DNA from: a virus
DNA: 34,564 nucleotides
IMG/VR virus record: IMGVR_UViG_3300042465_000618
Location: 1 to 34,564 of that record
Direction: 5' to 3' (one strand)
Within the stretch, counting starts at the first letter, position 1. Every line of letters starts with the position of its first letter. Shown here piece by piece: positions 1-7,709 of the stretch. The translations under genes and the position numbers were made by a program. Under the pieces are notes generated by a model, which was not told the origin of the DNA, ran no database searches, and was given only the letters and a program-made list of their open reading frames with translations.

Positions 1-127
1 CCGATTGGCTGGCCAGCAACAACGGCACGCTTACCCGCGCTAAGAATACCTTTGTGGCTGGCGACTACGCAGCCAAGCCGGGCGAGACATTTAACGATTT
101 TGCGCAGCGCATTGTTGGCGACGTTTC
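1..127. repeat. 127-bp direct repeat of the contig ends (left copy)
   Basis: Bases 1-127 are identical, base for base, to 34438-34564. The repeat lies inside one open reading frame that stays in frame across the join. This means the molecule is circular or circularly permuted, with a unique length of 34,437 bp. 127 is a common maximum k-mer size of short-read assemblers, so the repeat is most simply an assembly overlap and not a true terminal redundancy. Headful packaging, as in P22, would produce such a circular assembly. Confidence 0.97.
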
Positions 128-257
128 TAAGAAATACAACCCGACCACACAAACCCCGCTGGTTGATCAAATCCCAACACCCCGCAACCCAACGCCAAAC
201 GCGGCGCAGGTCAACATTCGATCAGCAGCCGATGCAATCCTAAGCGGAGGCCAATAA
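1..257 (+). CDS. gp20-like DNA ejection protein, 3' part (continues from 33201)
   Basis: This is the C-terminal 85 residues of the gene that starts at 33201 and runs off the right end. The reading frame here begins at base 3 and ends with TAA at 255-257. The full protein is 497 aa across the circular junction, close to P22 gp20 (471 aa). The end of the protein is Pro-, Asn- and Gln-rich with no recognisable catalytic motif, as expected for an internal virion protein expelled into the cell envelope with the DNA. The next gene starts directly after the stop codon, and its ribosome binding site GGAGG lies within the last codons of this gene. A GTG at 54 could be mistaken for a start; it is internal. 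Confidence 0.85.
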   Translation, partial: DWLASNNGTLTRAKNTFVAGDYAAKPGETFNDFAQRIVGDVSKKYNPTTQTPLVDQIPTPRNPTPNAAQVNIRSAADAILSGGQ

Positions 258-2234
258 ATGGCAACAGCCGACGAATACGCAGCTTGGATCGTTAAGAATT
301 CGGCCAAGCGCGGAACGCCTGAGTTTGACACCGTGGCGCAGGCTTATCAGCTTGCCAAGTCGGATGAAAACTTAGTAACAGCCCAAGCGCAGCAAGCACC
401 AATCCCGCAAGAGCCGGGCATTGGCGCTCAACTGTTGGGCGCCGGGGAAACTGCGCTTGCGCTAGGAACTGGTGTAACTGGCGGCACATTGGGCATGATT
501 GCCGGTGCAGGCGCAGGCTTGGCGCAGCAAATTCTAGGCGGTCAATTTGGCACGCCTGAAGCCGTCCGCGCTGTTGAGCAAGCAGCAGCCAAAGGCGCTC
601 AGGCGCTCACCTACCAGCCCCGCACGCAAGCCGGGCAGCAGCAAGTGCAAGCCGTAGGTGAAACCCTTGCAAACGTCTTGCCACCAGTCCTGCCAGTTCT
701 TGCAGCCCCCGGCATGGCATTGCAAGCAGCACGCACGGCAGCCCCAACACTGGGCGCCATAGGCCAAATTGCAGGCGCAGCAGGCCAGCGTGCTGCAACA
801 GCAACAGGCCGCGCCATTGCAAGGCCTGTGCAGGCGGCAACCACGGCAGTGCGCGAGACCTTGGGCATGGAAACGCCAGCAGCGGCAACACCCGGCGCAG
901 GCCGCGTATCCATTGGCGCAGCAGCTACGCCAGAATCTTTGCAGCGCGTCACCACGGCGGAAGGATTGCGCGTACCCATCCCATTGACCCGTGGCGCAGC
1001 AACCCGCGAAGCCGGGCAGCTTGCCTTTGAAAAAGAGCAAATGAAGGGCGAGTTTGGCGCACCACTTCGAAACCGTGCCGAAGAGAACAACCTGCAAGTG
1101 CTGCAAAACTTTGACGCAGCCATTGACGCCACTGGCGCACAAGCAGCATTCGCAGGCCCATCGGCTACCGGCAGCTCAGTGGTCAACGCTTTAAGCGGCG
1201 GCTACCAAGCAGCCAAGAACAAAACAAACGTCGCCTACACGACCGCCAAGAAGTCGCCAGAGGCTCAAGCTCCGGTGGACATCAATACCGTCGTTACCAT
1301 TGGCCGAGGTGACCAAGAGATCACCAACTCGCTGCTTGGTTACATCAACAGCAAAATCACCGGCCTACCATCATCAGTCGTGCCAGACACGGCTCGCCAA
1401 CTTTTAATTAAACTGGAATTGGCAGATGCTGACGAAGCTGGAAACTTGATTGCAAGGCCAGCCACTGTCGGCAAGCTGGAAGAATTCCGCAAAGAACTTA
1501 GCGGTACGGCAAAGTTTGACGATGCTGTAGGCCTGCGCGAAGAAACCATTCTCAAGAAGCTGATTGATGCGCAGACTGAACCAGTAGCAGGCCCACTATA
1601 CAAAAAAGCCCGTGCAATTCGTACCCAGCAATCACGCAAGTATGAAGACCGAGCAATTGTTGCCCGGCTTATAAAGAACCGAGCTGGCATGAAAGACCCG
1701 CAGGTTGCAGTCGACCAAGTGTTCCAGCGGTCAGTCCTTGGTGGATCGCCGGAGGAGCTAACATTTCTTAAGCGTGTGCTGCTCACCAGCGGCAAAGACG
1801 GTCAGCAAGCATGGAAAGAGCTGCAAGCAGCCACCGTGCAGCACATCCGAGACCAAGCCACCAGCGGCGTCGGAACGGACAGCGCAGGACGCGCACTGGT
1901 ATCGCCAGCCAAGCTAAACCAGATCGTTAATCAGCTTGATAAAAATGGCCGTCTTGATGTTGTTTTTGGCAAGCAAGAAGCCCAGCGAATGCGCGATCTG
2001 AACGAGGTTGTGAAATACGTCACCACCGTGCCACCCGGCACGCTCATCAATAGCTCAGGCACAGCGGCAACGCTCATGGCAGCCATGGGCGAAGCTGGCT
2101 TTCTTGGCGCTACGACTGGCGTACCCCTGCCAATCCTAACGGGCGTGAAGCAGATTGTTAAGATGCGCAAAGAAGGCCGCACCAAGGCCAAGATCAATGA
2201 AGCACTTAACGCATTGCCACCAGCACAGCCATAA
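258..2234 (+). CDS. P22 gp16-like DNA ejection (injection) protein
   Basis: A 658-aa protein, in P22 order the third ejection protein (P22 gp16 is 609 aa), after the gp7-like and gp20-like genes and before the tailspike. Visible features: an N-terminal segment with the motif YAAWIVKN followed by KRGTPEFDTVAQAYQ at about residues 7-32, of a type I recall from other phage internal proteins; a long Gly/Ala-rich hydrophobic stretch at about 55-95; a second hydrophobic Pro/Ala stretch at about 140-155; a helical, charged middle; and a last hydrophobic segment near 605-640. Alternating Ala/Gly hydrophobic segments fit a role in crossing the inner membrane during DNA entry. Its ATG abuts the TAA of the previous gene, with GGAGG 7 nt upstream. 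The role rests on position and composition; no enzymatic motif was seen. Confidence 0.75.
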   Translation: MATADEYAAWIVKNSAKRGTPEFDTVAQAYQLAKSDENLVTAQAQQAPIPQEPGIGAQLLGAGETALALGTGVTGGTLGMIAGAGAGLAQQILGGQFGTPEAVRAVEQAAAKGAQALTYQPRTQAGQQQVQAVGETLANVLPPVLPVLAAPGMALQAARTAAPTLGAIGQIAGAAGQRAATATGRAIARPVQAATTAVRETLGMETPAAATPGAGRVSIGAAATPESLQRVTTAEGLRVPIPLTRGAATREAGQLAFEKEQMKGEFGAPLRNRAEENNLQVLQNFDAAIDATGAQAAFAGPSATGSSVVNALSGGYQAAKNKTNVAYTTAKKSPEAQAPVDINTVVTIGRGDQEITNSLLGYINSKITGLPSSVVPDTARQLLIKLELADADEAGNLIARPATVGKLEEFRKELSGTAKFDDAVGLREETILKKLIDAQTEPVAGPLYKKARAIRTQQSRKYEDRAIVARLIKNRAGMKDPQVAVDQVFQRSVLGGSPEELTFLKRVLLTSGKDGQQAWKELQAATVQHIRDQATSGVGTDSAGRALVSPAKLNQIVNQLDKNGRLDVVFGKQEAQRMRDLNEVVKYVTTVPPGTLINSSGTAATLMAAMGEAGFLGATTGVPLPILTGVKQIVKMRKEGRTKAKINEALNALPPAQP

Positions 2235-2262
2235 GCGACAATCCACTCAGGAGAACCAATAA

Positions 2263-4359
2263 ATGTCAGCACTCTCAGTTCAAGTCCCGTTTCCAGTCTT
2301 TCAAGACCGTGATGGCCAACCGCTTGACAATGGCTATGTCTTTATTGGCACTGCCAATCTGAACCCGATAACCAATCCTGTCGTGGCGTACTTTGACGCA
2401 GCGCTAACCATCATTGCAGCACAGCCACTGCGCACCATCAATGGCTACATCTCACGCGCAGGCTCACCGGCTCAGGTCTATGTCGATGGCGTGAGCTTTA
2501 GCATCTTGGTGCAGGATAGCAAAGGCTCGATGGTCTATAGCTTTCCGAGTGGAAATAATAATAATGCTTCTGGCATTGTTTACGATCCAGCAGGAGCAGG
2601 CGCGGTGGCAACCACTGTGCAAGCCAAGCTGCGGGAGAGTGTGAGCGTTTTGGATTTTGGAGCTGACCCTACAGGGATAACAGACTCAACTGCCGCCTTT
2701 TCAACTGCTGCCCAAGAAGCTCCCGCTGCGATCAACATTGTTGGCGCTGAAGGACTGTTGCCCCGCGCCCCTATGTGCAGAATTCTGGTTCCTGCTGGGA
2801 CTTATGTTATTACCAGCGAAATAAACACAAATGGCCGTGAGGTTGTGTGGGAAGTTAATCAGGCCGCTGTTATTTCTGGCTTTCAGTTCATTAACGGCGA
2901 GATTATTCGCATTGGCCAACGGCAAGCTGACTATCACCACGGAACTACCGATTACGCAACGTCCTATTCCATCCGATCAAATACAAACTTAGAAGATGGT
3001 GCAGAAGTTTTAGGTATTACAACTCCTGCTGAGTTAGCCGTTTATGGCGACAGGGATTCGGTTAGCTTATATGTTGATAATTCAGGGCCACCACCAACCG
3101 TGGATGCTGTTACTGCCACATACACCAGTACCACAGTAACAATTGATGCACCGAGCACAACTCAATTGCTTCAGTATCGGCGCGGCATGATTGTGGATAC
3201 CAAGCACACACCAAAGTGGTCGGGCATTATTGATTCATGGAACGCTAACGGATCAATTTTGACGGTTACAGCGTGGTATCAATTTGGCGGCGGTGGCACT
3301 CCAAGCACACCACCAAACGGAACTGGTTGTATTGTTAATGGATTTACAAAAGTTTGGGCACATAACGCCAATGTATTTTTAACAACTTCTAGTTTTGCAG
3401 AAAAAGCTACAGGTTTTGAACTTGGCGTTTTTAATAACAAGGGCGCTTTAGATTTTGCAAATGAAATTAACTATATTTGGGGATATGATGCAGTTAATTT
3501 AGGAACTAATGAGGGTGCTGTAGCATATATCGCACGTTCTGGATCGGCAAATTTCTTTCGTGGATTTCAATGCACCAACGCAACACAAGCGTGTTTTGTT
3601 GCTCAAGGTACTGCGGCTTCAGGGTTTTTGTCTGAACAAACATCAGGCAGCCCGTTTGAGTTTATAAAAGCGGCGGTAACGCTTTTTGAGGTTGACACAA
3701 ACGGCGCTGTTATTGCTGCTGGCGGTTTTGCTTGCAATTCAGCCAATGGAGGCCTGTCTCTTGGTTCAAATACAAACAGTAATACACCATTTATTGACTT
3801 TAATTCATCGGGCAATAATATTGACTACGATGTTCGTATTGTTGCATCTGGTGGCACAGCGTCAGTGGGTAGTGGTATTTTAACCATTACAGCAAGTTCT
3901 GGCGTTCGATTTAATGGCGTTATACAGTCAACGCAAGACAACGTACATTCAAACGGCACTGCAACAAATCGTTGGTCTGTTATTTATGCTGGCACTGGAA
4001 CCATTAACACTTCAGACGAGCGTGAAAAACAAGATATTCAATTGCTAAATGAAGCTGAATTGCGAGTAGCAACCGCAATAAAGGGCTTGGTTAAGAAGTT
4101 CAGATTTAAGGACGCAGTAAAAACAAAAGGTGATTCGGCACGCATACATATTGGCGTAATTGCTCAAGAGATTATTTCAGCGTTTACGGCAGAAGGTCTC
4201 GACGCATTTAACTATGGGATTGTTTGTTTTGATGAATGGGTCGAACAACCGGAGCAAGTAGACGCAAAAGGCGGCGTGGTTCAAGCCTACCAAGCCGCAG
4301 GCAATCGTTACGGCATTCGATACGATGAACTTTTGGCTTTTATTATTGCTGCGCTGTAA
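2263..4359 (+). CDS. Tailspike: P22-type head-binding domain, pectate-lyase-like fold, S74 self-cleaving chaperone
   Basis: A 698-aa receptor-binding protein (P22 gp9 is 667 aa), in the gp9 position after the ejection genes. Residues ~8-110 resemble the P22 tailspike head-binding domain (PVFQDRDGQPLDNGYVFIG, then a short beta-rich stretch ending in GIVYDP). Residues ~127-146 (SVLDFGADPTGITDSTAAF) are the typical entry to a right-handed beta-helix of the pectate-lyase superfamily. The C-terminus carries an intramolecular chaperone of the peptidase S74 family: Ser584 and Lys589 in TSDEREK form the expected Ser-Lys dyad, and GVIAQE follows. Cleavage just before Ser584 would release about 115 residues after trimer folding. 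From about base 3000 onward the DNA is visibly AT-richer than the neighbours, which suggests exchange of the receptor-binding part. A good AGGAG precedes the ATG. The glycan substrate cannot be told. Confidence 0.88.
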   Translation: MSALSVQVPFPVFQDRDGQPLDNGYVFIGTANLNPITNPVVAYFDAALTIIAAQPLRTINGYISRAGSPAQVYVDGVSFSILVQDSKGSMVYSFPSGNNNNASGIVYDPAGAGAVATTVQAKLRESVSVLDFGADPTGITDSTAAFSTAAQEAPAAINIVGAEGLLPRAPMCRILVPAGTYVITSEINTNGREVVWEVNQAAVISGFQFINGEIIRIGQRQADYHHGTTDYATSYSIRSNTNLEDGAEVLGITTPAELAVYGDRDSVSLYVDNSGPPPTVDAVTATYTSTTVTIDAPSTTQLLQYRRGMIVDTKHTPKWSGIIDSWNANGSILTVTAWYQFGGGGTPSTPPNGTGCIVNGFTKVWAHNANVFLTTSSFAEKATGFELGVFNNKGALDFANEINYIWGYDAVNLGTNEGAVAYIARSGSANFFRGFQCTNATQACFVAQGTAASGFLSEQTSGSPFEFIKAAVTLFEVDTNGAVIAAGGFACNSANGGLSLGSNTNSNTPFIDFNSSGNNIDYDVRIVASGGTASVGSGILTITASSGVRFNGVIQSTQDNVHSNGTATNRWSVIYAGTGTINTSDEREKQDIQLLNEAELRVATAIKGLVKKFRFKDAVKTKGDSARIHIGVIAQEIISAFTAEGLDAFNYGIVCFDEWVEQPEQVDAKGGVVQAYQAAGNRYGIRYDELLAFIIAAL

Positions 4360-4377
4360 TGTAATATAAGCAAAAAA

Positions 4378-5361
4378 ATGGCAAATTCAAAAATATCAGC
4401 ACTACCTTCAGCCGCCACGCCACTGGCGGGAACTGAGGTTTTTCCTGTTGTTCAAGGCGGCATAACAGAACAAGTGTCTGTTGCCAATTTAACCGCAGGC
4501 CGTAGTGTGTCTGCTTCTGGGTTGCTTGTTGACGCAAACTCAGCAACGGTTGCTGTCCGTATCACGCAACTTGGCGCGGGTAATGCTTTGCTAGTGGAAG
4601 ATTCTGCCAACCCTGATTCAACTCCCTTTGTAATTGATGCTAGCGGCAACGTGGTTGTTGGCGCTTTAACGCAAATGAGTGGATTTGGGCCACTGCAAGT
4701 TTTGGGGTCATCTGCTTTATTGTCTGCCATTGGGCAATTCTCAACCGATGCTACACCGCCTATCTTTTCTTTTAATAAATCAAGAAATGCATCGGTAGGT
4801 TCTGCAGCCACAATTGTTGCAAGCGGAGATGCACTTGGACAGATTCGGTTTTATGGAGCTGATGGCTCTCAATTTATTCGTGGGGCTGCAATTGCCGCAG
4901 AGGTAGATGGCACACCCGGCACAAGCGACATGCCCGGTCGTTTGGTGTTCAGCACTACTGCTGACGGTGCAGCATCACCAACTGCTAGATTTCGTCTTGA
5001 TTCTTCAGGAAATACTTTAAATGTTAGCGTAGGCGGTTTAGGTTATGGCACTGGTTCTGGCGGCGCTGTTACTCAAGGAACATCTCGCACTACTGGCGTA
5101 ACGCTAAACAAGACCAACGGTGCTATCACGTTATTTTCTGTTGCTGGTCTTGCAACTTTTCAAAGTTTCACCGTTACCAATTCAACCGTAGCGGCTACTG
5201 ATGTTGTTCATGTAACGCAAAAATCTGGCACTGATTTGTATCAGATATTTGTAACAGCTACTGCTGCGGGTAGCTTTCAGATAAGTTTTGCTACAACAGG
5301 CGGCATTACAGTTGAGCAGCCCGTGTTTAACTTCGCCGTTATCAAAGCAGTAACCGCATAA
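4378..5361 (+). CDS. Tail fibre/receptor-binding-type structural protein (shares both ends with the 26490 gene)
   Basis: A 327-aa protein of small polar and Gly/Ser/Thr residues, with beta-strand character throughout. Its N-terminus (KISALPSAATPLAGTEVFPV) and C-terminal ~105 residues (from GYGTGSGGAVTQ to NFAVIKAVTA) clearly resemble the two ends of the protein encoded at 26490-27707; the middle differs. That pattern is usual for tail fibre or tip proteins, where conserved ends mount and trimerise a variable part. The DNA is AT-rich like the preceding tailspike. No good Shine-Dalgarno is visible before the ATG (the leader reads AAGCAAAAAA), so translation may depend on the upstream gene 18 bp away or on an A-rich leader. 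No enzymatic motif is seen. It may be a second receptor-binding protein or a tailspike accessory; which one is not decidable here. Confidence 0.65.
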   Translation: MANSKISALPSAATPLAGTEVFPVVQGGITEQVSVANLTAGRSVSASGLLVDANSATVAVRITQLGAGNALLVEDSANPDSTPFVIDASGNVVVGALTQMSGFGPLQVLGSSALLSAIGQFSTDATPPIFSFNKSRNASVGSAATIVASGDALGQIRFYGADGSQFIRGAAIAAEVDGTPGTSDMPGRLVFSTTADGAASPTARFRLDSSGNTLNVSVGGLGYGTGSGGAVTQGTSRTTGVTLNKTNGAITLFSVAGLATFQSFTVTNSTVAATDVVHVTQKSGTDLYQIFVTATAAGSFQISFATTGGITVEQPVFNFAVIKAVTA

Positions 5362-5370
5362 AGGATAAAT

Positions 5371-5523
5371 ATGTACGTTGCAACTGTGACCCACGACACA
5401 CAATCCAACACGTTGGAAGCAACTTGGCTTGAACTTGTTAATGAAGAACTTAAAAGAATTAAATTCCGTAACTATTCCGCAGATCAAAAAAGAAGAATTT
5501 TGAACATCAGCTACTACAGCTAA
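5371..5523 (+). CDS. Small hypothetical protein (50 aa)
   Basis: An ATG at 5371, preceded by AAGGAT at a sensible distance, opens a 50-codon frame ending in TAA at 5521-5523. The protein starts MYVATVTHDTQSNTLEATWL and is rich in Glu, Lys and Arg in its second half (ELKRIKF, ADQKRRILNI), without a membrane segment or signal peptide. It fills the gap between the fibre-type gene and the next small gene, only 9 and 1 bp away respectively. I do not recognise a family. The tight packing and ribosome binding site favour a real gene. Confidence 0.6.
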   Translation: MYVATVTHDTQSNTLEATWLELVNEELKRIKFRNYSADQKRRILNISYYS

Positions 5524-5524
5524 T

Positions 5525-5761
5525 ATGACATTGCGTAAATACCTTATGGGCATTTGGTCAGCAACAAGCCAATGGTTTAATGTTGTCCTGTTGCTTGGTC
5601 ATCCTAATGAGTCGATCAGCGGTCGGAGCCACCGTGAAGATTGGCGGCTTAAAAAGTTGGTTAACGCCATTCTTTTTTGGCAGATTGACCACTGTAAAAG
5701 CGCGTACATGAATGATTTGAAATGGGCAAAAGCCTACATTGAGCAAGATAAACTACTTTAA
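5525..5761 (+). CDS. Conserved small phage protein, unknown function (78 aa)
   Basis: The start ATG lies one base after the previous stop and no clear Shine-Dalgarno is seen, so coupling is likely. The 78-aa protein has a recognisable pattern: an amphipathic N-terminus, then ESISGRSHRE, then LVNAILFWQIDHCKSAY. From memory, small proteins with the same SxSxRxxR and FWQxDHCxxAY pattern occur next to lysis genes in many proteobacterial phages and are sometimes given unreliable enzyme names. I see no catalytic motif and assign no function. Position just upstream of the lysis cassette suggests a late role. Confidence 0.6.
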   Translation: MTLRKYLMGIWSATSQWFNVVLLLGHPNESISGRSHREDWRLKKLVNAILFWQIDHCKSAYMNDLKWAKAYIEQDKLL

Positions 5762-5770
5762 GGAATTACT

Positions 5771-6124
5771 ATGTCTACAAACTCGCAAATTGCATTCGCC
5801 CAGCTTGGCCAGACCGTCGTGGTTGCCGCAGCCGCATCAGCACCTACTGGCGTTCAAGCACCCGTCTACGCAAAGTTTGACGGGCAAAGTGCAGGCCAGT
5901 ACCGAATCGTCAACTCAGGCACTACCATCGTGTTTTTAGGCACTGGCGCAACCGCAGCAGAGGCCACGGCCAATGCGGTGGCTCCAGTAGACGGTACGCC
6001 ATCAGCCGCTGTTGTGCTAATTGTTGGCGCAGTTGCCATCTTGCGATTCAACCAATCCACTTATTTTAGTGGCCTGTCCAGTTCGGCGGCCACCGTGTAC
6101 ATCACACCAGGTCAAGGTCTTTAA
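5771..6124 (+). CDS. Small beta-rich probable virion protein (117 aa)
   Basis: AAGGA at 5760-5764 precedes the ATG. The 117-aa product is almost devoid of charge, rich in Ala, Val, Thr, Ser and Gly, with short alternating strands (TVVVAAAAS, YRIVNSGTTIVFLG, AAVVLIVGAVAILRF, ATVYITPGQGL). This composition is typical of small phage decoration or tail-tip proteins. Its stop codon shares a base with the next start (TAATG). No family is assigned; a head- or tail-associated beta-sandwich is the best guess. Confidence 0.6.
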   Translation: MSTNSQIAFAQLGQTVVVAAAASAPTGVQAPVYAKFDGQSAGQYRIVNSGTTIVFLGTGATAAEATANAVAPVDGTPSAAVVLIVGAVAILRFNQSTYFSGLSSSAATVYITPGQGL

Positions 6125-6357
6125 TGATGGAGTCTGATTTTATGTCGTCGAACAATGAGATCAGCCTTGTTAAATACGGCGTGCTCTGGCAAAAAGTCCA
6201 AGACATGGATCGCAAGGTTGACAAATTAGAGCGCAACATCGAAGAGCTTCTGGCCTTGGCCAACAAGTCCAAAGGCGGTTTCTGGCTTGGAATGTCTATC
6301 GTTTCAGGCGTCTCGGCATTTATTGGTTTTTTCTTAAATTACTTTAAAGGCCAGTGA
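6124..6357 (+). CDS. Coiled-coil plus C-terminal membrane-segment protein, XhlA-like lysis accessory
   Basis: A 77-aa protein with a charged helical region (about residues 20-48, VQDMDRKVDKLERNIEELLAL) followed by one hydrophobic segment (about 53-72, FWLGMSIVSGVSAFIGFFLNYF). This layout matches haemolysin XhlA-type and similar phage proteins placed just before the endolysin, which sit in the inner membrane and help holin action. Three starts are possible: ATG at 6124, ATG at 6127, and ATG at 6142, which has GGAG nine bases upstream. The stop shares a base with the endolysin start (TGATG). It may serve as a holin or as an accessory to the holin-like protein at 6734. Confidence 0.65.
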   Translation: MMESDFMSSNNEISLVKYGVLWQKVQDMDRKVDKLERNIEELLALANKSKGGFWLGMSIVSGVSAFIGFFLNYFKGQ

Positions 6358-6737
6358 TGTACACGCTCGGCGCACGATCTAAAACAAGGCTCAAAGGTGT
6401 TCACCCTGACCTCATTAAAGTCGTGACGCGTGCCATTGAGATTACGACCGTAGACTTCACCGTGCTTGAAGGCTTGCGCACCCCAGAGCGCCAAAAAACA
6501 CTCATGGAGGCTGGTGCAAGTCAAACGCTCAACTCACGCCACATCACCGGCCATGCGGTTGATCTTGGGGCTTGGGTGGAAAACGAAGTGCGCTGGGATT
6601 GGCCGCTGTATCACAAGATCGCGGCAGCCATGAAAGAAGCCGCCAAGCAGCTTGATATTGCTGTTGAATGGGGCGGCGACTGGCGAAGTTTTAAGGATGG
6701 CCCACATTGGCAATTATCAAGAAAGACACACCCATGA
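6357..6737 (+). CDS. Endolysin: M15-family L-alanyl-D-glutamate/D-Ala endopeptidase
   Basis: A 126-aa zinc peptidase of the VanY/T5-endolysin type that cuts peptidoglycan stem peptides. The M15 signature SxHxxGxAxD is intact at residues 60-69 (Zn ligands His62 and Asp69), and FKDGPHW near 112-118 supplies the third ligand His117 and the catalytic acid Asp114. There is no signal peptide, so release should depend on the neighbouring holin. The ATG at 6357 overlaps the previous TGA by one base; a GTG at 6354 is also in frame but less likely. The last codons overlap the next gene by 4 bp (ATGA). Confidence 0.92.
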   Translation: MYTLGARSKTRLKGVHPDLIKVVTRAIEITTVDFTVLEGLRTPERQKTLMEAGASQTLNSRHITGHAVDLGAWVENEVRWDWPLYHKIAAAMKEAAKQLDIAVEWGGDWRSFKDGPHWQLSRKTHP

Positions 6738-6931
6738 AGCCTTGGTATCAATCAAAAACCATCTGGATCAACGTCTTCGTTGCAGTCTTGGCGGCGTTTG
6801 AGGCTGTGACCGGCCTGTTGCAGCCAATCGTTTCTGCCAACATTTACGCCGTTATTGCCGTAAGCTTGCCAGTCATAAACGCTGCGCTGCGCATCATCAC
6901 GACTCAGACGCTAACGGCATCCAGCAAGTGA
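6734..6931 (+). CDS. Putative holin, two membrane segments (65 aa)
   Basis: The start at 6734 gives an ATGA overlap with the endolysin gene; the open frame extends further upstream, but this ATG fits the coupling pattern. The 65-aa product begins MKPWYQSKTIWIN and has two hydrophobic helices, about residues 10-30 and 40-58, joined by a short turn. Its small size, two membrane segments and place between endolysin and spanin genes fit a class II-type holin. The XhlA-like protein upstream is an alternative holin; the pair may act together. Confidence 0.75.
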   Translation: MKPWYQSKTIWINVFVAVLAAFEAVTGLLQPIVSANIYAVIAVSLPVINAALRIITTQTLTASSK

Positions 6932-7383
6932 TGGCGCTGCTTTGGCGTTATGGCCTGTTTGCCGGGTTTTTGCTGGCTTTGGGTGTATGGCACTTGGCAG
7001 ACAAGAGCAAGGCCGTGGACGACGCCCTAGAGCTTATGCGTGGCGAATACATTGTCGCAGCACTGGTGGCCAGCGAGTCAGCCCGTCAGAAAGAAATCGC
7101 CCTCAACCTTTCAGTAGAAAGCGCCAAAAATGCAGCAGCCATCCGTGAAAAAACTTTATTGGCCGATGCTGGCCGTAGCCGCGCTGCTGCTGACCGGCTG
7201 CGCGACGACCTCGCCACAGCTCGCGTTATCCTGCCCGGCCTTACCCGCGCCGCCGTTGAGCGTTACGCCGATGACGCCAGTATCGTATTCAATCAATGCG
7301 TCAACGAATATCGAGACATGGCGGCTCAAGCTGACCAACTCGCTAACGACCGGCAAACCCTGATTGACGCTTGGCCTCGGTAA
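6931..7383 (+). CDS. Rz: Rz-like inner-membrane spanin
   Basis: A 150-aa protein with one N-terminal membrane anchor (about residues 3-21, LLWRYGLFAGFLLALGVWHL), then a long charged helical periplasmic region rich in Ala, Arg, Glu and Asp. This is the standard layout of an i-spanin, which joins an outer-membrane lipoprotein to fuse both membranes at the end of lysis. ATG 6931 shares a base with the holin stop (TGATG); GTG 6928 is an alternative. A lipoprotein gene lies entirely inside it in another frame (7130-7363), which is decisive for the Rz/Rz1 call. Confidence 0.85.
   Translation: MALLWRYGLFAGFLLALGVWHLADKSKAVDDALELMRGEYIVAALVASESARQKEIALNLSVESAKNAAAIREKTLLADAGRSRAAADRLRDDLATARVILPGLTRAAVERYADDASIVFNQCVNEYRDMAAQADQLANDRQTLIDAWPR
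7130..7363 (+). CDS. Rz1: Rz1-like outer-membrane lipoprotein spanin, nested inside Rz
   Basis: A 77-aa frame wholly within Rz, shifted by +1. It has a lipoprotein signal: Lys-containing start, hydrophobic core LYWPMLAVAALLLTGC and lipobox LTGC with the acceptor Cys at residue 24. The mature part is Pro-, Ser- and Thr-rich, as expected for an o-spanin. ATG 7130 is the assigned start; a GTG five codons later would give a more compact signal peptide (VKKLYWPML). Both genes end within 20 bp of each other. Nested Rz/Rz1 pairs are known from lambda; their coding in two frames here is seen directly. Confidence 0.85.
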   Translation: MQQPSVKKLYWPMLAVAALLLTGCATTSPQLALSCPALPAPPLSVTPMTPVSYSINASTNIETWRLKLTNSLTTGKP

Positions 7384-7532
7384 CTGGTGCTGTCTCTCCA
7401 GCAGTCACGCATTTGCCGCCTGCGTTTGGCGAACTTACCGACCCCAGAGCAAATCCTTCTAAGTCTCCTGAATCGGCTGCAACTTTATTGCTTATGAATT
7501 TTGAACTGCTTCGGCTTTTGCGCAAGCATTGA
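7371..7532 (+). CDS. Possible small ORF at the convergent junction (53 aa, TTG start)
   Basis: In the frame not used by Rz or Rz1, an open stretch of 53 codons runs from TTG 7371 to TGA 7530-7532. It would read ASVTGAVSPAVTHLPPAF... and end NFELLRLLRKH. Composition looks protein-like, but there is no ATG near the start, no clear Shine-Dalgarno, and its end overlaps the last 48 bp of the minus-strand gene that ends at 7485. The opposite strand is also open here, so one of the two frames is a shadow. I list it only as a possible gene; a plain convergent intergenic gap (7384-7484) is just as likely. No strong terminator was seen in that gap. Confidence 0.2.
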   Translation: MASVTGAVSPAVTHLPPAFGELTDPRANPSKSPESAATLLLMNFELLRLLRKH

Positions 7533-7709
7533 AGCGGTCTTATCGCTGATTGCTAACGCTCCATAATTTGGCGTATCCAAGCGAATCCGTTCAATTGCCT
7601 TCGATGACGCCAAGCTGCGCTTCAAGGAAGTGTTGTTTTCGTTCCGCGTCTCGTTCCGCTTGGCCCGTTCTTCGTCGGTGTACTGCTTCCAATTGAATGC
7701 GTTCGTCAT
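7485..7709 (-). CDS. Small hypothetical protein, last gene of the leftward operon (74 aa)
   Basis: The start at 7709 gives an ATGA overlap with the stop of the upstream gene, the pattern used throughout this operon; longer in-frame starts would overlap that gene heavily. The 74-aa product begins MTNAFNWKQYTDEERAKRNE and is highly charged and polar, with many Asn, Lys and Arg, and no membrane segment. The N-terminal half is likely helical. I recognise no family. It closes the early operon and faces the lysis genes. Confidence 0.6.
   Translation of the reverse strand: MTNAFNWKQYTDEERAKRNETRNENNTSLKRSLASSKAIERIRLDTPNYGALAISDKTASMLAQKPKQFKIHKQ

Noticed and set aside
534-1142. Long minus-strand frames over the gp16-like gene (also 611-1186)
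   Set aside because: Composition is Cys/Arg/Trp-rich and unnatural; they are antisense shadows of a GC-rich, Ala-coding gene.
4330-4377. Promoter before the 4378 gene (TAATAT with a distant TTTATT)
   Set aside because: Weak matches in an AT-rich stretch with only 18 bp between genes; not enough to call.
6354-6356. GTG start for the endolysin
   Set aside because: ATG three bases later gives the usual TGATG overlap and the same protein less one residue.
7343-7525. 60-aa minus-strand frame across the Rz end
   Set aside because: Overlaps Rz, Rz1 and the 7485 gene, has no ribosome site, and is Ser/Gly-rich; probably a shadow.
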